From the NCBI RefSeq assembly GCF_024346975.1, contig NZ_AP024885.1, positions 1,426,001 to 1,490,000 of the forward strand: a stretch of 64,000 nucleotides of DNA, given 5' to 3'. A program made the position numbers and the translations under genes. Origin of the DNA: Vibrio neonatus (GTDB taxonomy: Bacteria > Pseudomonadota > Gammaproteobacteria > Enterobacterales > Vibrionaceae). The notes beneath the pieces are model-generated. The model did not search any database. It saw nothing but the letters and a program-made list of their open reading frames with translations, and was not told the origin of the DNA. This document shows positions 48,565 through 57,941 of this stretch, one piece after another. How positions within the stretch are numbered: position 1 is the first letter of the stretch; the number at the start of each line of letters is the position of its first letter.

Positions 48565-49226
48565 ATCCTTTCCCTTCTCTTAATAAGACTATGCGTGGGA
48601 TAACTTGCGCTCATCCCAGCGGCCAAAAACGGCACTATCTGTTCAAACATGGCTTCAATATCGGTTTCAACATCAAACTCACTATTGGCAATGTCTAACA
48701 AGGCTTCACTGGAAGCCATGGTAAATACGCAAGCACCTAACGTGAAATGCAACCGCCAAAATAACGTTTGCTGATCTAAATTTGGATTTGCCTTACATAC
48801 CGCATCACTGAACTTATCCAGTACATGCCCATAACGTGTGGTAATAAACCATCGAAGATGCCCTTGCACATCGCTATAACCGCGCCCTACTAACAACAAA
48901 AAGCGGCTAGCACCTTTATCAAACTCTTTATCGAGCTTAATTAGTGGAGATTTAAGCGTGTAAAAAACATCGTACATAGACAGATCATCACGCCCCTCTA
49001 TGCTCAACAACTCATGCTCTAACTGCGGCATAAACTCTTCAAGATATCGGTTTAATACTGCTCGAATCAGGCTTTTCTTATCACCGAAATGATAATTCAC
49101 TGAAGCAAGGTTGACATTGGCTTGGCTGGTGATCGCACGCAGAGAGGTATCTTTAAAGCCTTTCTGTGCAAACAAAGACTCTGCAACTTCAATAATCTTC
49201 TGTTTTGTCGCCAGTCCTGCGCCCAT
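48561..49226 (-). CDS. psrA: TetR/AcrR family regulator, PsrA-like
   Basis: A 221-residue repressor. The N-terminal helix-turn-helix is at about residues 8-50 (FKDTSLRAITSQANVNLASV, then NYHFGDKKSLI), followed by a ligand-binding domain. Its position upstream of fadE, overlapping it by 4 bases, fits PsrA, which senses long-chain fatty acids. A PsrA-type palindrome lies just before its start. The paralogue name is inferred. Confidence 0.75.
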   Translation of the reverse strand: MGAGLATKQKIIEVAESLFAQKGFKDTSLRAITSQANVNLASVNYHFGDKKSLIRAVLNRYLEEFMPQLEHELLSIEGRDDLSMYDVFYTLKSPLIKLDKEFDKGASRFLLLVGRGYSDVQGHLRWFITTRYGHVLDKFSDAVCKANPNLDQQTLFWRLHFTLGACVFTMASSEALLDIANSEFDVETDIEAMFEQIVPFLAAGMSASYPTHSLIKRRERI

Positions 49227-49241
49227 ATCTAATCACCTGTA

Positions 49242-49258
49242 TTAAACACTCGTTTGAA
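49242..49258. promoter_or_regulatory. PsrA-type operator
   Basis: TTAAACACTCGTTTGAA contains AAAC-N4-GTTT, the core of the PsrA consensus (G/C)AAAC-N2to4-GTTT(G/C). It lies 16-32 bases upstream of the psrA ATG, where it could mediate autorepression and control of fadE. Confidence 0.55.
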
Positions 49259-49477
49259 TTTAACAATTAAATAACACAAGATCAACAATAAAACACCAAC
49301 AGGTACGACCAGATCACTAAAGAAAATAATAGAAAGAAAAAGTGAAATAAATTTTAAGTATAAAATTCATAAAAATCAGAGGGTTAATGAGTTATTTCAA
49401 TATCCACCAAATAAAAATGGTTTTTTATTGAACTCTTTATCAAACTTCCAGTCTTACTTATGTAAGCAACAAGTGAG

Positions 49478-49590
49478 ATGAATTTACTTTGTAAACAATT
49501 TCAGTATTCATGTTGGTTACGTCCACTGTTATTTCTTTTTTAACTCCTATGTTTGTATATGCCCAGTCCTTTTGATTGGGCTTTTTTTTG
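49478..49590 (+). ncRNA. Candidate small RNA (end defined by an orphan terminator)
   Basis: The 3' end is set by a strong plus-strand terminator that no plus-strand gene precedes. The 5' end is not known; 49478 is a placeholder. A TTGAAC hexamer near 49429 could be a -35. A 21-codon ORF (49478-49543) also lies here but its ribosome-binding spacing is wrong. The call is inference from the orphan terminator. Confidence 0.35.
49561..49590 (+). terminator. Orphan plus-strand terminator
   Basis: GCCCA and TGGGC arms are followed by eight T. No plus-strand gene ends before it. Confidence 0.8.
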
Positions 49591-49683
49591 CCTAAACAAA
49601 AGGGTTTATAATTCCTAGCACCCCTTTGACTATTGAGTCACCAAAAATAGATAAGCAATAAAATCAAAGACTTAAAACAAAGA

Positions 49684-49705
49684 AAGGAGAGCCATAGGCT
49701 CTCCT
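49684..49705 (-). terminator. Terminator of nhaA
   Basis: On the minus strand GGAGAGCC, TAT, GGCTCTCC is followed by a T-rich run, about 30 bases beyond the nhaA stop. Confidence 0.85.
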
Positions 49706-49732
49706 TCGTATCAGTGTAATTGTCAGTTTAGA

Positions 49733-50911
49733 TTATTTAGCTTCTGCTTCAATCTGAGCGTTCACTACTGTTTTTTTTGGAAGTGAAGTACTTAGCAAGA
49801 AGTAACCAAGAACTGCTGCAATAGATGATCCCATCAAGATACCCAAGCGAGCGTGAGTGTTGAAATCAGCATTTGCGCCAGTAAACGCCAGTGATGCAAT
49901 AAACATCGACATGGTGAAACCGATACCACACAGCACAGATACAGCGAAGATATGGCGGAAATCAATACCTGTCGGCAGTTTAGCAACGCCCGACTTCACC
50001 GCAAGCCAGCTGAAGCTGAAGATACCCAGAGGTTTACCTAACAATAGACCCAGTGCAATACCCATAGGCAGTGTTGAACCTAGCGTAGACAATGAAATAC
50101 CTTCTAAAGAAACACCTGCGTTTGCAAAAGCAAAGATAGGCAGAATACAGAACGCTGACCAAGGGTGTAATCCATGCTCTAGGTGTTTCAAAGGAGAATG
50201 CTCGCCTTTTTTACCTTTCAACGGAATCGCGAAGCCAATAACCACGCCCGCTAACGTTGCATGCACACCAGATTTCAGTACCGCAAACCATAAAATAGCA
50301 CCCACTAACGCATACCATTTAAGTGATGTCACTTTCTTGTGGTTGAGGTAGAACAGCAAACCCGTCATAGCAAAGCCAACCGCTAATGCCATAGTAGACA
50401 GATCGCTACTGTAGAATAGCGCGATAATAACAACCACACCTAGGTCATCAATGATCGCCAGTGCCAATAAGAACACTTTAAGGCTAACAGGAACGCGATT
50501 ACCCAATAGCGCCATGATACCCAGAGCAAATGCGATATCTGTCGCAGCAGGGATTGCCCATCCAGAAAGAGCAGCAGGGTCGCCCATATTGAATAGAACA
50601 TAAACTAGAGCAGGTGCAACCATGCCACCCACCGCTGCAATCGCAGGGAAGATAGCCGTTTCACGAGATTTTAGCGCACCTTCTAAAAGCTCACGCTTAA
50701 CTTCCAAACCAATCAGTAGGAAGAACAACGCCATTAGACCATCGTTAACCCAGTGGCTAACAGACATGCCTAAAACATAAGACTGTAGAGCGCCTTGATA
50801 AGCTTCATTAAGAGGGCTATTCGCAACGACCATTGCTAATGCAGCAGCGATCACAAGAATCACCCCACCGGCCGACTCCATCTTAAAAAAATCTTTCAAC
50901 ATTTGACTCAT
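49733..50911 (-). CDS. nhaA: Na+/H+ antiporter NhaA
   Basis: I choose the ATG at 50911 ([16 protein letters not shown]), which fits other NhaA and has AAGG eight bases before; the product has 392 residues. About 12 membrane segments are present. The two ion-binding Asp residues lie in [18 protein letters not shown], and [18 protein letters not shown] is the unwound helix region. It exports Na+ for protons and supports growth in salt and at alkaline pH, fitting a marine habitat. Confidence 0.97.
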   Translation of the reverse strand: MSQMLKDFFKMESAGGVILVIAAALAMVVANSPLNEAYQGALQSYVLGMSVSHWVNDGLMALFFLLIGLEVKRELLEGALKSRETAIFPAIAAVGGMVAPALVYVLFNMGDPAALSGWAIPAATDIAFALGIMALLGNRVPVSLKVFLLALAIIDDLGVVVIIALFYSSDLSTMALAVGFAMTGLLFYLNHKKVTSLKWYALVGAILWFAVLKSGVHATLAGVVIGFAIPLKGKKGEHSPLKHLEHGLHPWSAFCILPIFAFANAGVSLEGISLSTLGSTLPMGIALGLLLGKPLGIFSFSWLAVKSGVAKLPTGIDFRHIFAVSVLCGIGFTMSMFIASLAFTGANADFNTHARLGILMGSSIAAVLGYFLLSTSLPKKTVVNAQIEAEAK

Positions 50912-50928
50912 ATTATAACCTTTACACT

Positions 50929-50944
50929 TGTGATTAGACTCACA
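50929..50944. promoter_or_regulatory. CRP-type palindrome near the nhaA start
   Basis: TGTGATTAGACTCACA is a perfect TGTGA-N6-TCACA. Its centre is about 25 bases before the nhaA ATG, so it is probably downstream of or over the promoter, where binding would repress. Confidence 0.55.
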
Positions 50945-51260
50945 CAACTAAGTGCGGCAAAGTCTATAGCGAACAACTGCTATATAAAATTCGATTGTTC
51001 AGACCTTAAAGCTCGGAAATTCCGAAGTAAAATCAAAATTTGCTTATTATTACACCCAAATAGACATATTGTGTGCTCAAGATGTATCAATATGTGAATT
51101 AGTACTAGTTTAGCATATGAAAAGCAGAGTTTTATCCAGCGCTAGATGGGCATGAACAATGTTACAAAGCTTGAGGCAGATCACACCCTTGCTTATTAAT
51201 TAAACAAGTTAGACTTATTTAGACGGTAAAATAAAGACAGTTTATCAGGGAATTTGAGGG
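50945..51260. other. Upstream region of nhaA
   Basis: AT-rich, with two further inverted repeats: GAACAA / TTGTTC (50971-51000) and CGGAAATTCCG (51014-51024). No gene seen. Confidence 0.4.
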
Positions 51261-51330
51261 AAAAAAGAAGCTAGGCTGAACCGGCAACCCTTATGAGCCT
51301 TGGTTCATTTGGATTGTGTGATTCAGCCCG
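51261..51330 (-). terminator. Terminator of the AttEFGH-type operon
   Basis: On the minus strand a 9-bp stem with GGCTGAATC and GGTTCAGCC arms encloses a structured 37-base loop and leads to TTCTTTTTT. Confidence 0.6.
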
Positions 51331-51350
51331 CAGTCAATCTGATGACCAAC

Positions 51351-51366
51351 TGCATTTAACAATGCA
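51351..51366. repeat. Short inverted repeat after the attH-like gene
   Basis: TGCATT-TAAC-AATGCA, perfect 6-base arms, between the attH-like stop (51371) and the terminator. Confidence 0.4.
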
Positions 51367-51370
51367 ATAT

Positions 51371-52486
51371 TTAGTAACCTACTAACTGCAAATAGCCTTC
51401 AGCTTTAATGTTGCCATTGGTTTGTATTCTGCCAGACCAGGAAGGGATAGATAGATTTGCCCACTGATCATAACGATTACTATGCGCGGTCAAATGAATA
51501 TTGTATTTAGGCACGTTCACTACCCACTGCAGAGGCAATATTTTACCATTACTTAATGTGGTGGTTCCCACTGAGCGTATTTCTACGTCTTCATTTGTTA
51601 ATGCTACATGTTGGCCGTCAGGGGTATATAAATTACCAAAACTGTACGGCTGAACCGCATCTTGATGACGTGATTTCACCAAAGACAGTACTCGTCCATC
51701 TTGCAGCCTAAACAGCATATGACTGTAGCCACTTTGCCCTTTACCAATAATATCGGTGCCCCATACTTGGCTAAAGGACGCCTGCCCTTCAACCTTTATA
51801 TTTTGATTTCCCACGGTTATCACGCCCGATGTGCGGATATAAGGTGCGGAATACCCATATAAGGCTCTCGAAGCTAAATCGTGAGTCACTTGATAACCGT
51901 TGTTTCCTAGGGGAACATAAGGGCGAATTAATACCGTGTTTAGATGCACTTTAAATTGGTCTGTCGACACCGAAATTCTGCCCGGGATCGGTTGCTCTGA
52001 GAAAGAGCGAATAGACCAGTTATCAATAGAGAGTTGATAAGGACGTTGACGTATCCCCACCAAGCCAATACCGCCTCTGGCAAATCGTTGATCAAGGAAG
52101 ATCTGTTTTGGGGTCGTCACAATCGCTTGTGAAGTATAAATTTGTGGCGATTCCCAGCTCACGCCCTGTATTTCCGACATGGCAATTCGGAACAAAAACC
52201 ATTGCACTAAGTAAGGATTACCCTGCTTATCTTTAACCGTAGCAATAAAGCGCCATACTTCCTGCTCATAAGTTGGATGTACGGTAAAATCTTGCGGAAA
52301 TGACACCGTTTTGTTGGGTAACACAGGCTCAAAAGTCGATTGTGCTTCTTCCGCCAATTGTTGCATTTGTTCTTGATGAGCCTGCTCTTTTGCCAAATGA
52401 TAACGAGTTATCAATCCTGCGATCACCACAATGACCAACAGACTGGCTAACAAAAGAATAAGGCGTTTCTTAAAAACATTTCTCAT
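51371..52486 (-). CDS. AttH/CrtC-like lipocalin-fold protein
   Basis: A 371-residue exported or anchored protein with one N-terminal hydrophobic segment (about residues 9-28). The rest is beta-rich and shows the AttH/CrtC pattern (EVWRFIATVKDKQGNPYLVQ, and VEGQASFSQVWGTDIIGKGQ). The family includes carotenoid hydratases and the AttH component of AttEFGH ABC systems. It ends 9 bases after the permease gene and is the third gene of its operon, so a periplasmic binding or processing role for the transported lipid is plausible but unproved. Confidence 0.75.
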   Translation of the reverse strand: MRNVFKKRLILLLASLLVIVVIAGLITRYHLAKEQAHQEQMQQLAEEAQSTFEPVLPNKTVSFPQDFTVHPTYEQEVWRFIATVKDKQGNPYLVQWFLFRIAMSEIQGVSWESPQIYTSQAIVTTPKQIFLDQRFARGGIGLVGIRQRPYQLSIDNWSIRSFSEQPIPGRISVSTDQFKVHLNTVLIRPYVPLGNNGYQVTHDLASRALYGYSAPYIRTSGVITVGNQNIKVEGQASFSQVWGTDIIGKGQSGYSHMLFRLQDGRVLSLVKSRHQDAVQPYSFGNLYTPDGQHVALTNEDVEIRSVGTTTLSNGKILPLQWVVNVPKYNIHLTAHSNRYDQWANLSIPSWSGRIQTNGNIKAEGYLQLVGY

Positions 52487-52494
52487 TGATTACT

Positions 52495-54948
52495 CTATAA
52501 CGCGTCACGAAGCGACTTAATTGGCGTACGGCGTATTACTTGCAACACCGGAATCGCTCCCGCTAACATTAACGCACTTACGGTTAATGCTAATGTCCCT
52601 AGATAATCCCATGGGACGACATGCAGCTGCATACTCCAACCAAATGTGTTTTTCAAAATCAGTTCTACTACATTGCTGGCTAATACCATACCTAAAGGAA
52701 TGGCAACACACGACGAAACCAGACCAAACGCAAACAGTTGCGCCCCTCCAACAAAGACCAACTCTTTGCCCGAAACGCCAAGACAACGTAGCAGGGCAAC
52801 GTTATGTAAACGGGAGGCTTCACCGGCAAGCGTCGCAAAGAAGATGCCAAATACCGCAACAATAAGCGTTAAGTTACCCAGCGTATCGGTAATACCGAAA
52901 GTGCGATCGAAAATACGCAACGCTTGAGTATGGATAGTATGGTTGTTCACTACCCGATCTGCTGGCGTACGATAAATATTCACCAACTTAGACGTCAGAT
53001 TAGCGGATTGTGATTTGTCATTTAGCACCACACCTAAACCAACACTGCCTTGCCCGGGCAATAGCAGTCGCCAACTGTTTTCGGATAACAATACCTGATC
53101 GTAAGGATTACCATAATCATAATACACCCCTACCACTCGCCACTGTTGCCCCACCGGAGCCGGAAGCGAGATATAATCCCCCACTCTAATATGGCGTTTT
53201 AAAGACATCGACTCACTGATCATGACACTGCGTGAATGATGCAAATGATGCCAATAGTTCGGAATGGTGACTTTCTCGGACAGCGAGCTTTTCTCGCCAC
53301 TGCTTTGACCGCTACTGACTAAATTAATGTTGCCGTCTAAGGTAGCAAGCTCGGTTTCTCGGCGTTGCCACACTTCTTTTACTTCTGGTTGTTTCTCTAG
53401 CCACTTAATCATTCGCGGCGCAGAGTTAGCGGTAGGGTGTACATACACATCGGCAGCTAAACGCTGAGATAACCATTTATCGGTCGTATCTCTAAAGCTC
53501 CCCACCATGGTTTCCACCCCAACATTGGCGGTAATCGCAAGCATAAACGCCATTAAGGCAACGCCACGATAACTCATAGAGGCGGCCGCATCTGCAAAGA
53601 ACCAACGCGCTTTAACCCAATGCAAATGATAGGAAAGATAGGTAAATAGCTCAAAAATAATGTAGGGCACCATCAAACCAATGCCAATCAGCATCAATGC
53701 CAAAATGGTAAAGCCGGCGTAAATACCCTCACCAAATTGCAAAATAAATACCGCAAGGAACAGACAAATTGCCGCCAACACCGCTTGCCAGAAAAACTCT
53801 TTTCCAGCAAATCGAATCAAAGAAAGTCGCGCCGTTAAGCGAATCGGCTGTGAGCGAATCAGACGCAATAGAGGCCAAGTACAAGACAGTAGTACCCCAA
53901 CAAACGCCATCAATAAACTTTTGGCGCTCCAAGACCAGCGCCAATGAATCACTAAATCAATACTAGCGTTATAAATAGCGCCAATACTCATGGATACCGC
54001 AGGTAACAGCTTATTGGCCAGCATTAAGCCCAGCACGTTGCCCGAGATCCAACTGATGGTAACTAGAATAATCAACTCTAATGCTAACGCGGCCATTAAC
54101 TGCCAGCCAGACACCCCAATTTGGCGCAGTACGCCCACTACGGTTTGTCTTTGTATAAAGGAGAGCGACATGGCTTGATAGAAAATAAATAAGCCAATCA
54201 AGAACGAGAGCATTCCCATCGCAGTCAGGTTTAAGTGGAACGCTTCGGTAAGAGACACTAATTCAGCGCGAGTATTTTTACGTAACGTCACGCCTTGAGG
54301 AAGCATAGTGCGAATTTGATCAAGTTTATCTTGGCTTAGATTTCCACAACCAATAAGTGAAAATCCAGTGCCTTGGCGAAGTTTGCGGGTGACCGCCATA
54401 TCAACAACTAAGTTAGACCCTTTCACCAGTTGCTGCTGATCAACCACCAAAGGCCCCAATATCTGACCGTCAGAAAGCACCAGTTGTTGCCCTTCTTGCC
54501 AGCCCATGTACTTCATAAAGGTTTCGTTGATCAATACCGGATGCGGCTGTTGCATTAACCTCAGCATCGGGTTTTCAAGAATATTGCTGCGGAAGAAGAC
54601 TTCTGCTGTGGCTAGGCTATCAATACCCAGCAGTTGAATATCGGCACCTTTTTTGGTTTGAGTACGATAAAGGTCAAACGGTAAACATTGGCTAAAACCT
54701 TCACGTCTTATTTGAACGTAAAAGCCTTGAGGAATGGTGTTGGAGTTGTTTTTCGACTGAATACGGTAAGGCATCGGGTTTGAAAAAAGACGCTCACCAT
54801 GAGTGTACGACAGCTGTGCATGTTGATTGATCGCCAAAACGCCGACCAATACAGAGATGCCCAGAGAGAGTCCTAGCCAAACTAGGATTATCTGCAACGG
54901 GTGTCTTTTATAATGACCAAGTAGCGCTTTAGCTATGGGCCATAACAT
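52495..54948 (-). CDS. FtsX-like ABC permease (AttFG-type)
   Basis: An 817-residue permease with FtsX/MacB-type transmembrane regions: an N-terminal helix (about 18-38), a central group of helices (about 240-450), and three C-terminal helices (about 690-800, near DTLGNLTLIVAVFGIFFATL). Large periplasmic domains lie between them. Its length suits a fusion of the two permease parts of AttEFGH systems. It overlaps the ATPase gene by 20 bases. Confidence 0.88.
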   Translation of the reverse strand: MLWPIAKALLGHYKRHPLQIILVWLGLSLGISVLVGVLAINQHAQLSYTHGERLFSNPMPYRIQSKNNSNTIPQGFYVQIRREGFSQCLPFDLYRTQTKKGADIQLLGIDSLATAEVFFRSNILENPMLRLMQQPHPVLINETFMKYMGWQEGQQLVLSDGQILGPLVVDQQQLVKGSNLVVDMAVTRKLRQGTGFSLIGCGNLSQDKLDQIRTMLPQGVTLRKNTRAELVSLTEAFHLNLTAMGMLSFLIGLFIFYQAMSLSFIQRQTVVGVLRQIGVSGWQLMAALALELIILVTISWISGNVLGLMLANKLLPAVSMSIGAIYNASIDLVIHWRWSWSAKSLLMAFVGVLLSCTWPLLRLIRSQPIRLTARLSLIRFAGKEFFWQAVLAAICLFLAVFILQFGEGIYAGFTILALMLIGIGLMVPYIIFELFTYLSYHLHWVKARWFFADAAASMSYRGVALMAFMLAITANVGVETMVGSFRDTTDKWLSQRLAADVYVHPTANSAPRMIKWLEKQPEVKEVWQRRETELATLDGNINLVSSGQSSGEKSSLSEKVTIPNYWHHLHHSRSVMISESMSLKRHIRVGDYISLPAPVGQQWRVVGVYYDYGNPYDQVLLSENSWRLLLPGQGSVGLGVVLNDKSQSANLTSKLVNIYRTPADRVVNNHTIHTQALRIFDRTFGITDTLGNLTLIVAVFGIFFATLAGEASRLHNVALLRCLGVSGKELVFVGGAQLFAFGLVSSCVAIPLGMVLASNVVELILKNTFGWSMQLHVVPWDYLGTLALTVSALMLAGAIPVLQVIRRTPIKSLRDAL

Positions 54949-55600
54949 GCAGTTGCCCTCCTTGCAGACGCGCTGTTTTATCCATGAAAGAGGCTACCTT
55001 CTCACTGTGCGTAACCACCAACAAGGTACAGTTAAATTCTTTGGTTAAAGAAGAAAGCAAGCGCATCACCGCTTCTGCGTTCTTTTCATCAAGGCTACCT
55101 GTTGGTTCATCGGCCAATAAAATAGACGGTTCCATATAAAGCGCACGCGCTATGGCCGCACGTTGCTGTTGGCCTCCAGATAACTCTTCTGGGTATCGGC
55201 CAAGCAGTGGCATAAGATCAAGCGTCGCTAAAATTTGACGCCACAACTGACTGTTCTCTGGTAACCCTTTCAATTGACGGCAAAAACGAATGTTATCCGC
55301 AACGTTAAGTGTAGTGAGAAGGTTGTATTGTTGAAAGACATGCCCTATTTGATTGCGACGAAAACGGGTGCGATTATTTTCTTTAAAATTATGCATATCA
55401 TAGTCGTCAAACCAAATTTCGCCAGAGTCGACTCTATCTAGGCCTGCAATCAAGTTAAGCAAAGTACTTTTGCCCGCACCTGATTCTCCCATTAGCGCAA
55501 TCTGTTCACCTCGGTTAATCGTAAAATTAGCACTCTGTAAAACAGGATTAAATTCTCCACCGTCAACAAAGCCCTTGCTAACATTTACCAGTCTTAACAT
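54929..55600 (-). CDS. ABC transporter ATPase, LolD/MacB-type (AttE-like)
   Basis: A 223-residue ATPase. Walker A is GESGAGKST (about residues 38-46), the signature is LSGGQQQRAAIARAL, and Walker B is ILLADEPTG. It resembles LolD and MacB-type ATPases that drive mechanotransmission rather than ordinary substrate transport. It is first in the three-gene operon. Confidence 0.92.
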   Translation of the reverse strand: MLRLVNVSKGFVDGGEFNPVLQSANFTINRGEQIALMGESGAGKSTLLNLIAGLDRVDSGEIWFDDYDMHNFKENNRTRFRRNQIGHVFQQYNLLTTLNVADNIRFCRQLKGLPENSQLWRQILATLDLMPLLGRYPEELSGGQQQRAAIARALYMEPSILLADEPTGSLDEKNAEAVMRLLSSLTKEFNCTLLVVTHSEKVASFMDKTARLQGGQLHVMAHS

Positions 55601-55768
55601 TTATGATTACCTTTTAACCATTTTAAAGTTATATAATTCGCTCATTTTCTATAATTTGGATTATCTTCAGTAAAATGTGATGTTCTTTTCAACAAGACCA
55701 TGAAAAAGTGAGGGTTTTCTCTGATTAGTATACTCTTATCTATAGGATAGAACCAAGTAGGAATGAGA

Positions 55769-57196
55769 ATGAAACAGAAAAAGGTATTGGTCGTTGGTGC
55801 CTCAGGGTATGTTGGATCGCAACTTGTACCTCTATTACTAGAGCAAGGGCATCAAGTTACCGCTAGTGCACGAAACTCTACATTATTAAAATCTCGTATC
55901 AATTCTCACCCCAATCTTACATTTACGCAACTCGACTTAGCAAATAAACCGCAAACACTACAAGTTGTTGATAATTTCGACACGGTTTTCTTCTTAGTGC
56001 ATGGCATGAATCACGGCCATGATTTTTTAGATTATGAGCTTTCTCTGGCGCAGCATTTTGCCGCGGCGCTAACACAAAATACCATCGGCCAAGTGATCTA
56101 TTTAAGTTCTTTGCAACCCCAAACAGGGTATTCCGAACATCTTAACGCTCGCAAAGAAACCGGTAATATTCTGCGCAACACGCCTGTTCCTATTGTTGAG
56201 CTATGCGCTGGGGTCATTATTGGGCCCGGCTCCGCCGCCTTTGAAATCATGCGCGACTTTGTCTACAACCTACCCATACTCATTACGCCAAAATGGGTCG
56301 ATTCCAAAGCCAATCCTATCGCTTTGCAAAATCTCAATCATTATCTACTGTCATTAGTGCAAGAAGCGGCCAGCGAAAATCAATCTTATGAAGTGGGTGG
56401 CCCTGATACTTTGAGCTATCGACAACAATTTAAAGTGCTGTGTCATGCCACCAACAATCGCTATCGCTTATTAGCGACTCCCCTGCTGACTCCGTCAATG
56501 GCGTCTCGTTGGCTTGGTATGGTGACGTCTGTTCCCAGCAATGTAGGACGAGCACTGCTGGCTGGGCTCAGTCATGACTTTGTTGCCGATGCACAAGCCA
56601 TACGCGTGCGCTTTCCGCAAAATTTATACTCCTATCAAGAGATGATTGATGACACCTTAAGCCGTGAAGATGAATTTGCGCGAGGAAAAGTATGGGGCTT
56701 TGATCCCGGCGCTCTAAAACGTTGGCAACCGGGATATGGTTATTATCCAAAGCAGGCCGGCGCGAGCATTAAAACCGACAAGACCGCCGAGGAGTTATGG
56801 CAAGTTGTTACGCAACTAGGAAGCCCGCAACAAGGGTATTTCTTTGCCAATATTCTATGGCGAACTCGTGAGTGGCTGGATTTGTTTTTTGGTGGCGGTC
56901 GCCCCAAACGACAAGTGCCAGAAGGCCCTAGCTTAAAATTGGGCGATTACATTGATTCTTGGAAAGTAATACGCATCAAAGATCAGCAGTTTCTGTCGCT
57001 ACTGTTTGGCATGAAAGGCCCAGGATTAGGACGGCTTGAGTGTTCCATCATTGATCATGGCGATTATAGAGAGTTGGATGTACGGGCTTGGTGGCATCCT
57101 AAAGGATTTTTAGGGCTGCTTTATTGGTACGCTATGTTTCCTGCGCATCTTTTTATCTTTAAAGGTATGGTGAAAGCCATTTGCCGTAAGGCTTAA
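55769..57196 (+). CDS. NAD(P)-binding SDR protein with DUF2867 domain
   Basis: I choose the ATG at 55769 (MKQKKVLVVGASGYVGSQL); AGG lies at good distance from it, while the ATG at 55763 is too close. Residues 1-290 are an atypical SDR with the dinucleotide motif GASGYVG. Residues 320-475 are DUF2867-like, ending in a hydrophobic region (LLYWYAMFPAHLFIFKGM). The product has 475 residues. Reaction unknown. Confidence 0.8.
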   Translation: MKQKKVLVVGASGYVGSQLVPLLLEQGHQVTASARNSTLLKSRINSHPNLTFTQLDLANKPQTLQVVDNFDTVFFLVHGMNHGHDFLDYELSLAQHFAAALTQNTIGQVIYLSSLQPQTGYSEHLNARKETGNILRNTPVPIVELCAGVIIGPGSAAFEIMRDFVYNLPILITPKWVDSKANPIALQNLNHYLLSLVQEAASENQSYEVGGPDTLSYRQQFKVLCHATNNRYRLLATPLLTPSMASRWLGMVTSVPSNVGRALLAGLSHDFVADAQAIRVRFPQNLYSYQEMIDDTLSREDEFARGKVWGFDPGALKRWQPGYGYYPKQAGASIKTDKTAEELWQVVTQLGSPQQGYFFANILWRTREWLDLFFGGGRPKRQVPEGPSLKLGDYIDSWKVIRIKDQQFLSLLFGMKGPGLGRLECSIIDHGDYRELDVRAWWHPKGFLGLLYWYAMFPAHLFIFKGMVKAICRKA

Positions 57197-57212
57197 CGCT
57201 TGTTAAAACAAC

Positions 57213-57250
57213 AAATATCAGCATAGCTTGTGCAAACTATGCTGATATTT
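57213..57250. terminator. Stem-loop between convergent genes
   Basis: A perfect 14-bp stem (AAATATCAGCATAG / CTATGCTGATATTT) with a 10-base loop, between the SDR and DUF2913 genes; T-rich on the minus-strand side. Confidence 0.7.
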
Positions 57251-57257
57251 CATCCGC

Positions 57258-57941
57258 TTAAGACTGAGACTGATATTCAGCTAAAGTAAATCCAAGGGGG
57301 ATTTCAGCCAATATCGGACCCTGATTACTTGGATAAATCAGATACTCTCCGTGATATTTCACTTTCGATTTATAGTCCGTTTGCTTGTGCAGCATCATGC
57401 CACACTGCAATGCCTTTTCGATGAACTGGCTGTGATTACCACGCACATAAAAACTCATCGGGCGCATGAGCTCTTCACCACCATCAAAACATGACTCACA
57501 CTGATCCGCGCACAACACAAATGAACTTTCGCCGTCAGTGAAGACCTGACTCTTAGCTGATTCAGTTAAATCATATTCGTTGGTCACGCTCCAACCGGCC
57601 TCTTCCATCACATCCATCAATTGCTCTATTTGCTTATCCAGCACAGGCTTGACGGTTTTATCTTTACCGAAGAAGATGCCATAAAATTCAGACAAGGTTT
57701 GAAAGCGTTGATAGAGCGCGGTCTTACTGCCTTGGCTGCGGCCGAGCTTTTGCCACGCAATCAGATCTTTTGCCATTAAAGTGGCAAAACGCTTTTCTTT
57801 GATACTTTTGGTAATCCAGCGCAATAAAAAGTTAGTGTTGCTGACTGGCGTATCAGCCAATTTCCCAGATTGATGCTCTTGGTGGATGTCCAACAACGCA
57901 ATATCTACAAGCTCTAGCATTTGCTCTGCGTAGCTTCTCAC
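57258..57941 (-). CDS. DUF2913 family protein
   Basis: A 227-residue soluble protein assigned to DUF2913 by its opening region (MLELVDIALLDIHQEHQSGK, then FLLRWITKSIKEKRF). A cysteine cluster (LCADQCESCFDGGEE) lies at about residues 143-157. Function unknown. It overlaps the end of bcr by 4 bases, so it is in the rsuA-bcr operon. Confidence 0.6.
   Translation of the reverse strand: MRSYAEQMLELVDIALLDIHQEHQSGKLADTPVSNTNFLLRWITKSIKEKRFATLMAKDLIAWQKLGRSQGSKTALYQRFQTLSEFYGIFFGKDKTVKPVLDKQIEQLMDVMEEAGWSVTNEYDLTESAKSQVFTDGESSFVLCADQCESCFDGGEELMRPMSFYVRGNHSQFIEKALQCGMMLHKQTDYKSKVKYHGEYLIYPSNQGPILAEIPLGFTLAEYQSQS

Larger units (their letters stand above)
49259..49732. other. AT-rich intergenic region with unexplained plus-strand terminator
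   Basis: About 470 bases between psrA and the end of nhaA, both on the minus strand. It has a CTTAC / GTAAG hairpin near 49454-49467, an orphan terminator at 49561-49588 and the nhaA terminator at 49684-49705. No ORF above about 21 codons was seen. Confidence 0.5.

Noticed and set aside
49478-49543. 21-codon ORF as a small protein
   Set aside because: AGTGAG abuts the ATG with no spacing, and length and composition give no support; it is left inside the small-RNA candidate.
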